64,000 nt of DNA from Flavobacteriales bacterium (GCA_016722445.1 JADKIZ010000041.1:41013-105012), one strand, 5' to 3'; shown: positions 28,891 through 39,653, counted from the stretch's first letter. Translations and numbers: made by a program. The notes: generated from the letters alone by a model not told the origin.

Positions 28891-29373
28891 TTACTTGGTT
28901 TCTTTATCACGTAGAATCATCCCAATTTCCATCACGCCCGGTAGTATTTCTATCTCAGGCATCACCTGTCGTATTTCGTAAGTATAGGTTCCGAACGAAG
29001 GGAATTCCAGGTTACTGTCATAGATGAATTCCAAATCAATGATATCTAAACCTTTATCGCCGATGAATTCACCATTTTCTTCGCGAACAGGAATATCCAC
29101 ATCATGCCGAATTTTATCGCCATTGGGCTTGGTTTCCAGGACTTCCAACAATAGTTTGTCGTACGGGTAGGCGGTCATGTATCTGAAGTCAATGACCATT
29201 TCGTATGGATGTTTATTCTCCTTGACCTCAATCTTAAACGTCTTGGCGTCAGTCTGTTTCCAGATCATTTCTTCCCCGAAGCTAATGTGTTCCTTGAAGT
29301 GGACCTTGCGTTGATCACATGAAATCAGGGCTATGGTCAGGAACAAGAAAATAAGGTATTGGATCGGTTTCAT
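28891..29373 (-). CDS. gldH: GldH-like gliding motility lipoprotein
   Basis: A 160-residue lipoprotein with signal IALISC, Cys about 19. The body shows the GldH pattern: F-x-K-x-H...W, FKIEVKENKHPYEMVIDFRYMTAYPYDKLLLEVLETKPNGD, then GDKGLDIIDLEFIYD and FGTYTYEIRQVMPEIEILPGVMEIGMILRD. GldH is a lipoprotein needed for gliding in Flavobacterium, although homologues also occur in non-gliders. It is divergent from parE, an arrangement I could not use for further inference. Confidence 0.8.
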   Translation of the reverse strand: MKPIQYLIFLFLTIALISCDQRKVHFKEHISFGEEMIWKQTDAKTFKIEVKENKHPYEMVIDFRYMTAYPYDKLLLEVLETKPNGDKIRHDVDIPVREENGEFIGDKGLDIIDLEFIYDSNLEFPSFGTYTYEIRQVMPEIEILPGVMEIGMILRDKETK

Positions 29374-29518
29374 GGGATTGTGGAATTTTGTTGGTAAATG
29401 TAAAAAGGCCGTCTGTATTGTCTTTCAGTGGGTTCCGGTTGTTCAAAACTCGTACATAATGCAGGCCTGACGGGCTTTCCCGCTCGTAAATTCGCGCTGA
29501 ATTATTTTAATTACCTAA

Positions 29519-31395
29519 ATGTCTCAACAAGTACAGTACACAGAAGACAATATTCGTTCACTCGATTGGCATGAACACATCCGCCTTCGTCCCGGTATGT
29601 ATATCGGAAAATTGGGCGATGGAACGTCGTATGATGACGGAATCTATGTGTTGTTGAAAGAGATCATCGACAATTCGATCGATGAGTTTGTGATGGGCCA
29701 TGGCAAAACTGTGGACATCACCATCAAAGACAATACGGTGTTGGTGCGCGACTACGGACGTGGTATTCCTCTTGGAAAAGTGATCGATTGTGTTTCTAAA
29801 ATCAATACGGGTGGTAAATACGATTCACGCGCTTTCAAAAAAAGTGTGGGTTTGAATGGTGTTGGTACCAAAGCCGTGAACGCTCTTTCCGGGTATTTCA
29901 AAGTGGAGAGTGTGCGTGAAGGTGAATCAAAAGTCGCGGAATTTGTTAAGGGAAATCTCACAAAGGATCATAAGGTAGAGAAGACCACCAGCAAAAATGG
30001 AACGACCATGTATTTCGTTCCTGACGAGACCATTTTCCACAATTTTCAATACCGCGCTCAACACGTGGAGAAGTTGCTTTGGAATTATTGTTATCTGAAT
30101 TCTGGTCTCACCATTGTTTTTAATGGTCAGAAATACAAAAGTGAAAATGGACTGAAAGATCTTCTTGCGGCGAATATGTCGGAAGAGCCTCTCTATCAAC
30201 CCATACATCTCCGCGGTGATGATATTGAAGTGGCCATTACACACACCAATACATACGGTGAAGATTATTATAGTTTCGTGAATGGTCAGTATACCACACA
30301 GGGTGGAACGCATCAGGCGGCATTTCGCGAAGCATATGTGAAAGTGATTCGTGATTTTTTTGGCAAAGACTATGAAGCAGTAGATATCCGCTCTGGAATT
30401 GTTGCTGCTGTTGCTGTTAAAGTAGTTGAACCAGTTTTCGAATCTCAAACCAAAACCAAACTTGGGTCGAATGAAATCGAACCAAATGGTAAGAGCATGA
30501 AGGCTTTTGTGCTCGAATTTTTGCAAAAGGAACTGGACAATTATCTCCATAAAAATCCTGATGCTGCACAAAATCTGCAAAAGAAAATTTTGCAGAGTGA
30601 AAGGGAAAGAAAAGAATTGCAGGGTATTCAGAAATTGGCCAGAGATCGCGCGAAAAAGGCCAATCTGCACAATAAAAAACTTCGTGATTGTAAAGTGCAT
30701 TTCATCGATTCTAAAGAAGATGCACCAGAGACTACTTTGTTCATCACTGAGGGTGATTCTGCAAGTGGATCCATTACGATTTCACGCAATGTGCAAACAC
30801 AAGCTGTGTTTAGTCTTCGTGGTAAGCCGCTGAATACCTACGGTATGACCAAGAAGGTGGTTTATGAAAATGAAGAATTCAATTTGCTTCAGTCAGCACT
30901 TGACATTGAAGATGGACTCGAGACATTGCGATACAATAAAGTGGTGATTGCAACCGATGCTGATGTCGACGGTATGCACATCAGGTTATTGATGATCACT
31001 TTCTTCCTTCAGTTCTTCCCCGATTTGGTGAGACATGGACATTTGTATGTGCTGCAAACACCATTGTTTCGTGTCCGCAATAAGAAGGAAACCATCTATT
31101 GTTACAGCGAACAGGAACGAATAGCAGCCATAGCCAAGTTGGGAACTAAACCGGAAATCACACGATTCAAAGGATTGGGTGAAATTTCTCCGGATGAGTT
31201 TAAAGCCTTTATTGGACCAGAGATTCGTTTGGAACCTGTGGTGATTGGCAAAGATTCTCACCTCAAGGAAATGCTCGAGTTTTTATGGGTAAAAACACCC
31301 CGGACAGACAAGAATTCATTATCCGAAATCTCAAAGTGGAGAAGGATGAGGTTTTGGAGTCGGAAAAGAAAGAAGAAGAATTAATAGCCGAATAA
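29519..31395 (+). CDS. parE: DNA topoisomerase IV subunit B (C-terminal frameshift)
   Basis: The ATPase subunit of topoisomerase IV. The GHKL ATPase domain has EIIDNSIDEF and GRGIPLG; the transducer domain follows; the TOPRIM domain has FITEGDSASGS and ATDADVDGMHI. The frame as read stops at 31384 with an unnatural basic tail. Adding one T to the T5 run 31280-31284 restores MLEFFMGKNTPDRQEFIIRN followed by KVEKDEVLESEKKEEELIAE and a stop at 31393-31395, the conserved end of the family. The corrected gene ends 9 bp before parC, as in an operon. The tail cannot be biologically neutral if real, because it is the conserved C-terminus. Confidence 0.93.
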
Positions 31396-31404
31396 TCAGT
31401 ATAA

Positions 31405-34191
31405 ATGATGTCTGAAGACAACAACGATATTGAAAACAACCTCCCTGAAGACGGACAACTGAGTGATGTCACTCAGGTGCAGGGATTATACCATGAATGG
31501 TTTCTGGATTATGCCAGTTATGTTATTCTCGAAAGAGCTGTACCGCATATCCATGATGGACTGAAACCTGTACAACGTCGAATACTCCATTCCATGTGGG
31601 AAATGGAAGATGGACGATACAATAAGGTTGCTAATGTCATCGGTAATACCATGAAATATCACCCTCACGGTGATGCTAGTATTGGCGATGCATTGGTGCA
31701 AATCGGTCAGAAGAATCTTCTGATGGATATGCAGGGTAACTGGGGAAATATCTTCACCGGAGATTCCGCCGCAGCTCCTCGATACATCGAAGTGCGATTG
31801 AACAAATTCGCTCAGGAGGTCGTTTTTAATCCGAAAACCACCAAATGGCTGAGTAGTTATGATGGCAGGAACAAAGAGCCTGAAACGCTGCCGGTAAAAT
31901 TCCCTTTGCTTCTGGCTATGGGAGTAGAAGGTATCGCCGTTGGTTTGGCTTGTAAAATTCTTCCTCACAATTTCAACGAATTGATCGATGGTAGCATTGA
32001 TGTGCTTCGCGGCAAACGCACACACCTCTTGCCTGATTTTCAAACCGGAGGTCTGGCAGACTGCACCGACTACAATTCAGGATTGCGGGGTGGAAAAATT
32101 CGCGTACGTGCGAAAATCAAAAAAGACGACAAAGAGAAAACACTGGTCATTTCTGAAATTCCTTTTGGCACTACAACGGTTTCTTTGATCGATTCTGTGC
32201 TGAAAGCAAACGAAAAAGGGAAAATCAAAATCCGTAAGGTGGAAGATCTGACCACCGATAAAGTTGAAATCGTCATCCATCTTGCCGCTGGTACTTCTCC
32301 TGATAAAACAATCGACGCATTGTATGCTTTCACAGATTGTGAAGTGAGCATATCTCCGAATTCCTGCGTCATTTCTGAAGACAGACCCATCTTCATCGCA
32401 GTAGATGAGCTGCTCCGCATATCAACTGAACATACCAAAGAACTGATTCGCCAGGAACTTGCGATTCATCTGGATGAACTCAATGAGCAATGGTTCTTTT
32501 CTTCTCTTGAAAAAATCTTCATTGAAAAAAGGATCTATCGCAAAATTGAAGAATGCGAAACATGGGAAGAAATTCTCGACACCATTCACAAAGGTTTAAA
32601 ACCTCATGTGAAGGACTTTTTCCGCGAAGTAACCGATGATGATGTAACCCGACTCACTGAAATTCGCATCAAACGCATTTCGAAATTTGATGGATTCAAA
32701 GCCGATGAACTGATCAGAAAGCTGGAAGGTGAAATCAAGGAAACCAAACGGAAACTGAAAGAACTTGTAGAAACCTGTATTGATTACTTCAAGGAACTCA
32801 AACGCAAATACGGAAAGGACAAAGACCGCAAAACAGAACTGAAACAATTCGATGTGGTTGAAGCTGCAAAAGTGGCCATTGCCAATGCCAAGTTATTTGT
32901 GAATTATGCGGAAGGATTTATCGGTACAGGTCTGAAACGCGATGAAGGCGAATTGATCGGGGAGTGTTCTGACATTGATGATATTATTGTATTCCGCCGC
33001 GATGGCAAAATGTTGGTCAAGCGTGTGGAATCAAAAGCGTTTGTCGGTAAAGACATCATCCATGCTGCGGTTTGGAAGAAGGATGACAAACGAACAATTT
33101 ATAATTTGATTTATAGCGATGGTAAAAAGGGTGGGGCAATGATGAAAAGATTTGCTGTGACCGCCATCACCCGAGATAAGGAATACGATCTGACCAAAGG
33201 ATCACCTGGTTCTGAAATCCTGCATTTCACCGCGAATCCAAATGGTGAAGCTGAGGTTGTAACCGTTCATCTGCGTCAACTCGAGCGACTCAAGAAATTG
33301 AAATTCGATATCGATTTTTCGGAATTGGCCATCAAGGGTCGTGATGCTATCGGCAATGTGGTAACCAAATATCCGGTGAAGAAAATTGAACTGAAACAAG
33401 CCGGAATTTCGACACTGGGTGCTCGTAAAATTTGGCTGGATGAAAGTGTCATGAGACTCAATGAAGAAGGACATGGCCGATTCCTCGGCGATTTTAATGC
33501 TGAAGATAAAATCCTGATAGTCCTTTCTTCCGGTGTCTACAAACTCATCAGTCCGGAGTTATCTACTCACTTCGACGACAACAATTTGATCGTGGAAAAA
33601 TGGATTCCGGAAAAGCCACTCACTGCGGTGTATTTCGACGGCGAGAAGGAACAATGGTTCGTGAAGCGATTTATGATCGAGGCTTCGAAAGGTCCGGTGA
33701 CATTTATTTCTGAACACCCCAAATCGAAGTTGAATATGGCAACGCTGTTGCACCATCCTGTGATTTATGTGCGTTTCGACAAACGCAACAAGATCGCGAA
33801 AAACAAGATGGATGAAAGTATCAACCTGCGCGATTTTATCGCGGTGAAAGGTTTGAAAGCCATTGGAAACAGACTTACTGCTTATCCTGTTCTCAATATC
33901 GAGTTGTTGGATGCTGATCCGCAACGTGAGATTGAATCAGAGAATCTTTTGCAGGAGATGATCAAGGCTCGCACTCCGGATAAAATTGAAATTGATCGCA
34001 ACGATGAATTGTTCGAACCGCAAAATCCGGATGAGGTGGAATTTGAAATCGAAGGTCTCGAAGAGGATATGGCCAAATTCAAAGCGCTAAAGGAAAGTGG
34101 CAATTTGAACATTGAACCGCCAATGAAACCAACACCAAGAACGAAGCCGGCCTCCGGCACCCCAAAAGGGGAACAAGGCAGTTTGTTCTAG
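31405..34191 (+). CDS. parC: DNA topoisomerase IV subunit A
   Basis: The 928-residue breakage-reunion subunit that pairs with ParE to decatenate chromosomes. The N-terminal domain has DGLKPVQRRILHSMWEM and APRYIEVRL with the catalytic Tyr at about 127. Coiled-coil and C-terminal beta-pinwheel regions follow. It uses the Bacteroidota form with SYVILERAVPHIHDG. The last 25 residues are basic and proline-rich. It is intact and directly downstream of parE, with ATG ATG at the start. Confidence 0.95.
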   Translation: MMSEDNNDIENNLPEDGQLSDVTQVQGLYHEWFLDYASYVILERAVPHIHDGLKPVQRRILHSMWEMEDGRYNKVANVIGNTMKYHPHGDASIGDALVQIGQKNLLMDMQGNWGNIFTGDSAAAPRYIEVRLNKFAQEVVFNPKTTKWLSSYDGRNKEPETLPVKFPLLLAMGVEGIAVGLACKILPHNFNELIDGSIDVLRGKRTHLLPDFQTGGLADCTDYNSGLRGGKIRVRAKIKKDDKEKTLVISEIPFGTTTVSLIDSVLKANEKGKIKIRKVEDLTTDKVEIVIHLAAGTSPDKTIDALYAFTDCEVSISPNSCVISEDRPIFIAVDELLRISTEHTKELIRQELAIHLDELNEQWFFSSLEKIFIEKRIYRKIEECETWEEILDTIHKGLKPHVKDFFREVTDDDVTRLTEIRIKRISKFDGFKADELIRKLEGEIKETKRKLKELVETCIDYFKELKRKYGKDKDRKTELKQFDVVEAAKVAIANAKLFVNYAEGFIGTGLKRDEGELIGECSDIDDIIVFRRDGKMLVKRVESKAFVGKDIIHAAVWKKDDKRTIYNLIYSDGKKGGAMMKRFAVTAITRDKEYDLTKGSPGSEILHFTANPNGEAEVVTVHLRQLERLKKLKFDIDFSELAIKGRDAIGNVVTKYPVKKIELKQAGISTLGARKIWLDESVMRLNEEGHGRFLGDFNAEDKILIVLSSGVYKLISPELSTHFDDNNLIVEKWIPEKPLTAVYFDGEKEQWFVKRFMIEASKGPVTFISEHPKSKLNMATLLHHPVIYVRFDKRNKIAKNKMDESINLRDFIAVKGLKAIGNRLTAYPVLNIELLDADPQREIESENLLQEMIKARTPDKIEIDRNDELFEPQNPDEVEFEIEGLEEDMAKFKALKESGNLNIEPPMKPTPRTKPASGTPKGEQGSLF

Positions 34192-34284
34192 GGGCGTATG
34201 ATCACGCCCTAGCAGCCCTAGCCGTGCTTGACGCCCTAACCGGGTGCGTGAAGAACGGAAAGAAGGGCGCATGATCATGCGCCC
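34191..34284. repeat. paired palindromes after parC
   Basis: GGGGCGTATGATCACGCCC (34191-34209) overlaps the parC stop. A perfect 20-bp palindrome built on GGGCGCATGA plus its complement lies at 34265-34284. Both share the core (G)GGGCG-ATGATCA-CGCCC. They may be terminators or targets of a dimeric binding protein. No T run follows either, which argues against simple rho-independent termination. Confidence 0.6.
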
Positions 34285-34436
34285 CATTTGTGTCTGGCAC
34301 TCTGGCCCCATCCGCCCATGGTGGTCTTCCTTCCACCACCGTAATCCCCATCGTTCACCTTCGAATGATGACGGTTCACTTTCTTACTGTCGATCTTGCG
34401 ACAAGTCCCACAGTAACATTGTCGAAAATTTGAATC

Positions 34437-35378
34437 ATGGTACAAACTATTCTTGGCGCTGGTGGAATTATCTCTAAACATGCGGCCATTGAACTACATA
34501 AATTGGGTAAGCAGGTCAGAATCGTCAGCAGAAATCCCAAAAAGGTGAACGATGAAGATCAGTTGGTGAAAGCTGATTTGTTGAATCGACAAGCGGTCAT
34601 GGATGCTGTAGAAGGTAGCGAAGTGGTCTACCTCACCGCTGGTTTAAAATATGATACCAATGTGTGGAATGTGGAATGGCCGTTGGTCATGCGCAATACT
34701 TTGGACGCATGTATCAAACACAAAGCAGTATTGGTTTTTTTTGACAACGTCTATACTTATGGGATGGTCGATGGTATCATGACGGAGTCAACGCCGATAA
34801 AACCATCCAGTGAAAAAGGAGCACTTCGGACCGCTATTCTCAATATGTTGCATTCGGAAATGCGTGCTGGAAAATTGAAAGCCCTCATTGCACGTTCTGC
34901 TGATTTTTATGGTCCGGATACAGCGAATAGCATGACACAAGCAATGGTTTTTGACAAGTTGGCTGCGAATAAGTCGCCGCAATGGCTTTTAGGCACACAG
35001 CATATTCATTCATTCACCTATACGCCTAATGCAGGAAAAGCTATGGTCTGGCTGGGAAATGCGCCCGATACATATGGACAGGTTTGGCACCTTCCAACAG
35101 ATCCTCGAAAAATCACTGGACTTGAATTCATTCAAAAGTCGAACGAACTTTTCGGAACACAAAAAAAGCCTACCATCTTATCTCGTTGGTTGCTGAAAAT
35201 CATTTCGCTTTTTGTACCGGTAATCAGGGAAAGTATGGAAATGTTGTACCAGTTCGACCGTGACTATGTATTCGATAGCACCAAATTCATGGCAAGGTTT
35301 CCGACGTTTCCAATAACAACTTACGACAAGGGAATCGCGGAAATCGCACATTGGTATAAAACAAAACCACAGTCCTGA
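34437..35378 (+). CDS. NAD(P)-dependent epimerase/dehydratase (extended SDR)
   Basis: A 313-residue Rossmann-fold protein. It begins VQTILGAGGIISKHAAIEL, a variant of the GxxGxxG nucleotide-binding loop, followed by RIVSRNPKKV. FFDNVYTYGMVDG includes the active-site Tyr region (inference: the usual YxxxK is not clear), and ARSADFYGPDT is the conserved substrate-side motif. It is related to NAD-dependent epimerases acting on small sugars or nucleotide derivatives. The substrate is unknown. It converges with the PorE-like gene, with 7 bp between the stops. Confidence 0.8.
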   Translation: MVQTILGAGGIISKHAAIELHKLGKQVRIVSRNPKKVNDEDQLVKADLLNRQAVMDAVEGSEVVYLTAGLKYDTNVWNVEWPLVMRNTLDACIKHKAVLVFFDNVYTYGMVDGIMTESTPIKPSSEKGALRTAILNMLHSEMRAGKLKALIARSADFYGPDTANSMTQAMVFDKLAANKSPQWLLGTQHIHSFTYTPNAGKAMVWLGNAPDTYGQVWHLPTDPRKITGLEFIQKSNELFGTQKKPTILSRWLLKIISLFVPVIRESMEMLYQFDRDYVFDSTKFMARFPTFPITTYDKGIAEIAHWYKTKPQS

Positions 35379-35385
35379 TTGATCA

Positions 35386-37410
35386 TCAAAGTTTCTTGAC
35401 GACAAATTCTGTCCGTCTGTTTTTTGAACGACCTTCATCGGTGGCATTGTCACCGATGGGTTTTGTTTCACCATATCCTTTGTAGGTCATTCGTTTACCA
35501 TTCACACCTTTGGAAGCAAGGTAATTCATCACTTCGAAGGCGCGTTCTGCGGATAATGCCAGGTTGGCCTTATCGTCTCCAATGTTGTCGGTATGTCCGG
35601 AAATCTCAATTTCGAAAGTTGGATTCCTTTGAAGGTATCCTGCAAATGCATCAAGAATCATCTTTGATTCTTCCTCAATATCTGCACTATTGGTCGCATA
35701 GTTGATATCATTGATCACAAAAGCTTCACCTTCTTTGATTTCCGCTGTTTGCATATTTAGCTTTGTGACAACTGGCGCCGGATTGTCTTTTCTTGAAACG
35801 ATCCTTGAATTGAAGGCAAGACCCTGACCTTCTACACTCAGCGTCACATTTTGATTGCGTTCGATCTTGACAATTGCCGCATATGTTCCATCATCGTTGT
35901 TCACCGCTACCTCTTCTTTCTGCATCGATTCGGTATAGTTGATTTCCACTTTCGCATTTTGAACTGGTTCTCCGGCTTTATCTTTTACAACACCTTTGAG
36001 TACCATGACTTTTTCCGGTTTTGCTTTTTCAGGCATTTTGAATTGAAAAATGTCACGGCCTTTGTTGCCTAGAAAATTCTTGGCGCCGAAATAAGCGACC
36101 TCACCATCGCTTGATACCACAATACCCAATTCTTCGCCTTCGGAATTGATCGGAAATCCAATGTTCTTGACTTCTTTGATGCTTTCGTCTTCATTGAGAC
36201 GACAATAGAAAATATCCATACCTCCAACACCAATGTGGCCGTCACTGGCAAAGTACAATGTCTTGCTGTCACTGTGCATGAACGGTGCTTTTTCCTGTCC
36301 TCTTGTATTGATTTTTGGTCCCATTGGAACACAAGGTCCCCATGTGCCATCTGGTTCTCGTTTGCTGATGAAGATGTCATGTGAAAAATTTCCACTCTCA
36401 TCTTTCATGCATTCAGGACGAACTCCTACGAAGTATAATGTTTTGCCATCACCACTTAGCGATGGTTGTCCTTCAAATCCTTTTTCTGTATTGATATTCG
36501 ATCCCAACGATTGTAATTCTCCCCAATTGTAAATCTTGTTGCCATTGGCATCCGTCGACATTTCATATTTCGTGAAGAATAGATCGATGTTATTTGGATT
36601 TTCTGCCACAGGATTTTTCATCGCAACAATCAATTCTCTGTTGTCGACCGTAATGGTCGCTCCGCCGCAATTATTGCCTTGATTAAACGGAGTCGGAAGT
36701 GCTTTTCCTTCATCGAACCGGGCATTGATGTCCGGCCTTTTAGACCATGAAAAGTCTTCTGATGCTTTTGGTGCGAAATCTCCTTTGGCTTGTTTCATCA
36801 CCGATCTGGTGTAAAACATAATTTCACCATCTGGTGAGATCAATGGCAAGTAATCATCTGTTGTGGATGAAACACCATCTACCTTCACAGGATTGTATTC
36901 AACTTTTTCGCGATAGATATCCGCGTACGCCCGAACGCTGATCAATGCCTCTTCAACTTCGGCATATTTTTTTTGATAGTCTTTCTCAAATTTTCCAGGA
37001 TCACTGTCTGGAAATCTCAGGAATTTTTCAAACCATTTGAGCGCCTCTTCATACTCCCGATCTGCGTAGGTCATCGCACCTAACATGTAGTATGGTTCAG
37101 AGTGGTATTCTGGACATGCCTCCATGAGTTGCGCGAGATGCATTTTTGCGCTATCAAACGAACCGCCGCGTTTGGCTACTTTAAACTCTATTTCTCCTAA
37201 ACGCGCCAAACAAGGCAAACACTTCGGATCCTCTTCCAGAGCTTTATTGAGAAATTCAATTCGTTCGGCTGTTTCGTATTTCTTCGTATCAAAACTTTGA
37301 TCTAACCACTTTTGAATTTTGCCTTCGGGTGTATAGTTACAATCATCTTGCGCAATCAGCTTTAGCGCAATGATGATCAGAAAAAATGTCGAGAAAGTTC
37401 TTCGTTTCAT
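35386..37410 (-). CDS. PorE-like TPR/propeller/OmpA outer-membrane protein
   Basis: A 674-residue protein with a signal peptide (RTFSTFFLIIIALKLIAQ). It shows the PorE order of domains: TPR-like helices (about 45-150, ALKWFEKFL), a PD40/WD40-like beta-propeller (about 195-460, repeated LYFASDG and LYFVGVRPE), a carboxypeptidase-regulatory-like beta module (about 475-550), and a C-terminal OmpA domain (about 565-674) with HTDNIGDDKANLALSAERA and NRRTEF for peptidoglycan binding. PorE in Porphyromonas gingivalis tethers the type IX secretion complex to peptidoglycan. The assignment is by architecture only; other Bacteroidota OmpA proteins share parts of it. Confidence 0.82.
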   Translation of the reverse strand: MKRRTFSTFFLIIIALKLIAQDDCNYTPEGKIQKWLDQSFDTKKYETAERIEFLNKALEEDPKCLPCLARLGEIEFKVAKRGGSFDSAKMHLAQLMEACPEYHSEPYYMLGAMTYADREYEEALKWFEKFLRFPDSDPGKFEKDYQKKYAEVEEALISVRAYADIYREKVEYNPVKVDGVSSTTDDYLPLISPDGEIMFYTRSVMKQAKGDFAPKASEDFSWSKRPDINARFDEGKALPTPFNQGNNCGGATITVDNRELIVAMKNPVAENPNNIDLFFTKYEMSTDANGNKIYNWGELQSLGSNINTEKGFEGQPSLSGDGKTLYFVGVRPECMKDESGNFSHDIFISKREPDGTWGPCVPMGPKINTRGQEKAPFMHSDSKTLYFASDGHIGVGGMDIFYCRLNEDESIKEVKNIGFPINSEGEELGIVVSSDGEVAYFGAKNFLGNKGRDIFQFKMPEKAKPEKVMVLKGVVKDKAGEPVQNAKVEINYTESMQKEEVAVNNDDGTYAAIVKIERNQNVTLSVEGQGLAFNSRIVSRKDNPAPVVTKLNMQTAEIKEGEAFVINDINYATNSADIEEESKMILDAFAGYLQRNPTFEIEISGHTDNIGDDKANLALSAERAFEVMNYLASKGVNGKRMTYKGYGETKPIGDNATDEGRSKNRRTEFVVKKL

Positions 37411-37541
37411 ATGAATGATTTCCGGGCCTAAGTTGGCGACAATTCAAGAACTGACAAAATCGGGCCAAATTGTATATCAAGGACTAGTTTTCTTCCATGA
37501 GATCAGAAGAATTCCGAGACCAATAACAAAACTGAATTCGC

Positions 37542-39653
37542 TTAGCGAATAATGGTGAGGTGACCAGAAAGGGTGCGTTCCTCATAATCAGTACCACTGA
37601 TGATCAATTGCCAGGTATAAACACCATTTGGAGCGAAGTATTCACCACCATGAACATCGCCAACCCAGACTTCTTCATAATCCAATGACTGGAAAATGAT
37701 ATCTCCGAATCGGTTGAATATGCGCAAATCAAATCTATCAGGTGGATAATTGCATTTTACAGAAAAGATATCGTTGATGTCATCTTCATTGGGTGTAAAG
37801 GAATTCGGAACATAGAAATGAAATGCATCACGCACTTCAATGTCAGCGTTCACTCTTGTAGAACATCCATTGGAATCTGTTGCCATGAGTTCCACAGTAT
37901 AAAATCCTATCGCTTGCGGTAGTGTGAGGTCGTATTGTTCACCATAACCATAAAGTGAATCTTGTCCCAAAACTTGCCAGATCAATGAGTCTGCATTTTC
38001 TGATGTGCTTGTGAGAATGACATGTGGATCAGCAATTGGTACCTGCCAGGCAGATGCATTGAATCCTGCTACAACCTCTGCGGGATTATGAAATTGTGCG
38101 GTAAATGCCGACTCACAACCGGGGCTGTGGATGATACGCACTTCGTAACTCCCTGCGCAAATGTCTTCAAATAGAATTTCAGGGCCGATAAGCGTTTGGT
38201 TATTCATGATCGCTGTGATCGATCCTTCACTGCCATTGATGATTTCCAATTTGGCATCGCAATCATCATAACAAGTGATATCTGTTTGGTTGACAGTCAT
38301 GGAAGGAGGATACGCAAAACTCACAGAGACGTCATCTGTTACAGAACAATCATCCAACGTTACCATGCATTGAAGAACGCGCGTGGAAGGCTCTGCAATC
38401 TCCACTTGTGACAATGGATTGGATAAGCTGGCAAAAGTGACTGCCGGGTCCTGTATCCAAGTGAAAGTGCCGCCGATATAACTTGCGTTGAGTGTTGTTT
38501 GCAGGTCGCACAATTGAACGTCGGCACCTGCATTTACGGTTAGTAGAACATTGCCAACCGTTACCGTTGCATCCACCGGACATCCTTGTTCGTTGATCAC
38601 ACTAATATCATAACTGCCAGGAGTTAGATCGACCCAAACCACAGCATTGGTTAAGTTACCTTCAAATTCTACCGTGAATACTCCGTCGCTGGAGTTGGTA
38701 ATTTCCAAAGCAATACTTCCATCGGTGCCATTGCATGCATCGTTGGTGGTTAATTCAAATTCGGCCAAAGGGTTAACTGTGATAGTGGCATTTTCATCCC
38801 AATTATTGCCACAGATGTCAGCAACTGGATTGGCAGCTGAGAATGACGTGGTATAATCTCCCGGTTCAAGTGCAGCTCCAAAATTGAGGGTCACTTCTGA
38901 ACCCCATTCAGAACCGTCAGTGTCGATCGTTGTTGGTGTAATGGTGGAACCATCTGGAGCGGTAATCGGAAAACTATTCGGATTGACAATGGCTAGATGC
39001 ACACTTTCATTGAAAGTCAATTGTATGGTTTGATTGTCACAATCGACAACAATTTCCTGCACCGCTGGCGGAGTAGCGTCGAAGATATTCGCTGTATTTC
39101 CTGAAAAATCGAGTGTATAACCATCGAGTGTCGAACTGAAATTCATGATGACCAGAGCGTATACACTTCCTGCATTCACATTCAAATCGCTATTGAATGG
39201 TGGACCGTTGAGATTACCAGGACCATTGCTGCTTCCGAAACCTCCGTTGGCTGAAGAGATACCAGTTTCTCCTTGAACGCCGCCAGTTTCGCCATAACTG
39301 TTACAACTTACCTCGGGTGAAAGGCCGCTATTGATGCCTTCACATCCGTTGTCTGTGATGTCGAATAGTGACCAGTCATAGTCATCAAAAGTGCTATTGG
39401 GTTGAAGCACAAAATTCAGCACGCCATCATTTTGCGGTGAAAAAACATACCATGCGCTGTTGAATTCGCCTCCGGTCTGACATGTTCCCGGTGCCATTTC
39501 GAACACCTGACCTGTTCCTGCGGGTGAGTTGGTTTCAGTGTATGCTTGATTACAAACGGACACTGCATCCTCACAATCACTGTTTTGGGCTTGAAGATTC
39601 AAGCCAGCGATCATGAAAAGCAATAAAACGGATGTCAGTCTAAACAGGTTCAC
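37542..39653 (-). CDS. CHU_C-terminal (type B T9SS) surface protein
   Basis: A 703-residue intact protein with a GTG start and a signal peptide (MNLFRLTSVLLLFMIAGLNLQAQ). The N-terminal domain has NSAWYVFSPQNDGVLNFVLQ, a C-rich beta-sandwich also found in other Bacteroidota surface proteins. Ig-like and SprB-like repeats follow (PGSYDISVINEQGCPVDATV), then a PKD-like unit. The gliding-associated C-terminal domain ends it (FHFYVPNSFTPNEDDINDIF ... RTLSGHLTIIR), the type B signal for the type IX secretion system. The ligand is unknown. The intact frame contrasts with the larger broken CHU_C gene at 3398-10475. Confidence 0.88.
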   Translation of the reverse strand: MNLFRLTSVLLLFMIAGLNLQAQNSDCEDAVSVCNQAYTETNSPAGTGQVFEMAPGTCQTGGEFNSAWYVFSPQNDGVLNFVLQPNSTFDDYDWSLFDITDNGCEGINSGLSPEVSCNSYGETGGVQGETGISSANGGFGSSNGPGNLNGPPFNSDLNVNAGSVYALVIMNFSSTLDGYTLDFSGNTANIFDATPPAVQEIVVDCDNQTIQLTFNESVHLAIVNPNSFPITAPDGSTITPTTIDTDGSEWGSEVTLNFGAALEPGDYTTSFSAANPVADICGNNWDENATITVNPLAEFELTTNDACNGTDGSIALEITNSSDGVFTVEFEGNLTNAVVWVDLTPGSYDISVINEQGCPVDATVTVGNVLLTVNAGADVQLCDLQTTLNASYIGGTFTWIQDPAVTFASLSNPLSQVEIAEPSTRVLQCMVTLDDCSVTDDVSVSFAYPPSMTVNQTDITCYDDCDAKLEIINGSEGSITAIMNNQTLIGPEILFEDICAGSYEVRIIHSPGCESAFTAQFHNPAEVVAGFNASAWQVPIADPHVILTSTSENADSLIWQVLGQDSLYGYGEQYDLTLPQAIGFYTVELMATDSNGCSTRVNADIEVRDAFHFYVPNSFTPNEDDINDIFSVKCNYPPDRFDLRIFNRFGDIIFQSLDYEEVWVGDVHGGEYFAPNGVYTWQLIISGTDYEERTLSGHLTIIR

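Noticed and set aside
29927..30700. 257-residue minus-strand frame inside parE
   Set aside because: It is antisense to a well-conserved coding region, with an F/I-rich composition typical of a shadow frame.
31486..32043. 185-residue minus-strand frame inside parC
   Set aside because: Shadow frame opposite conserved ParC sequence.
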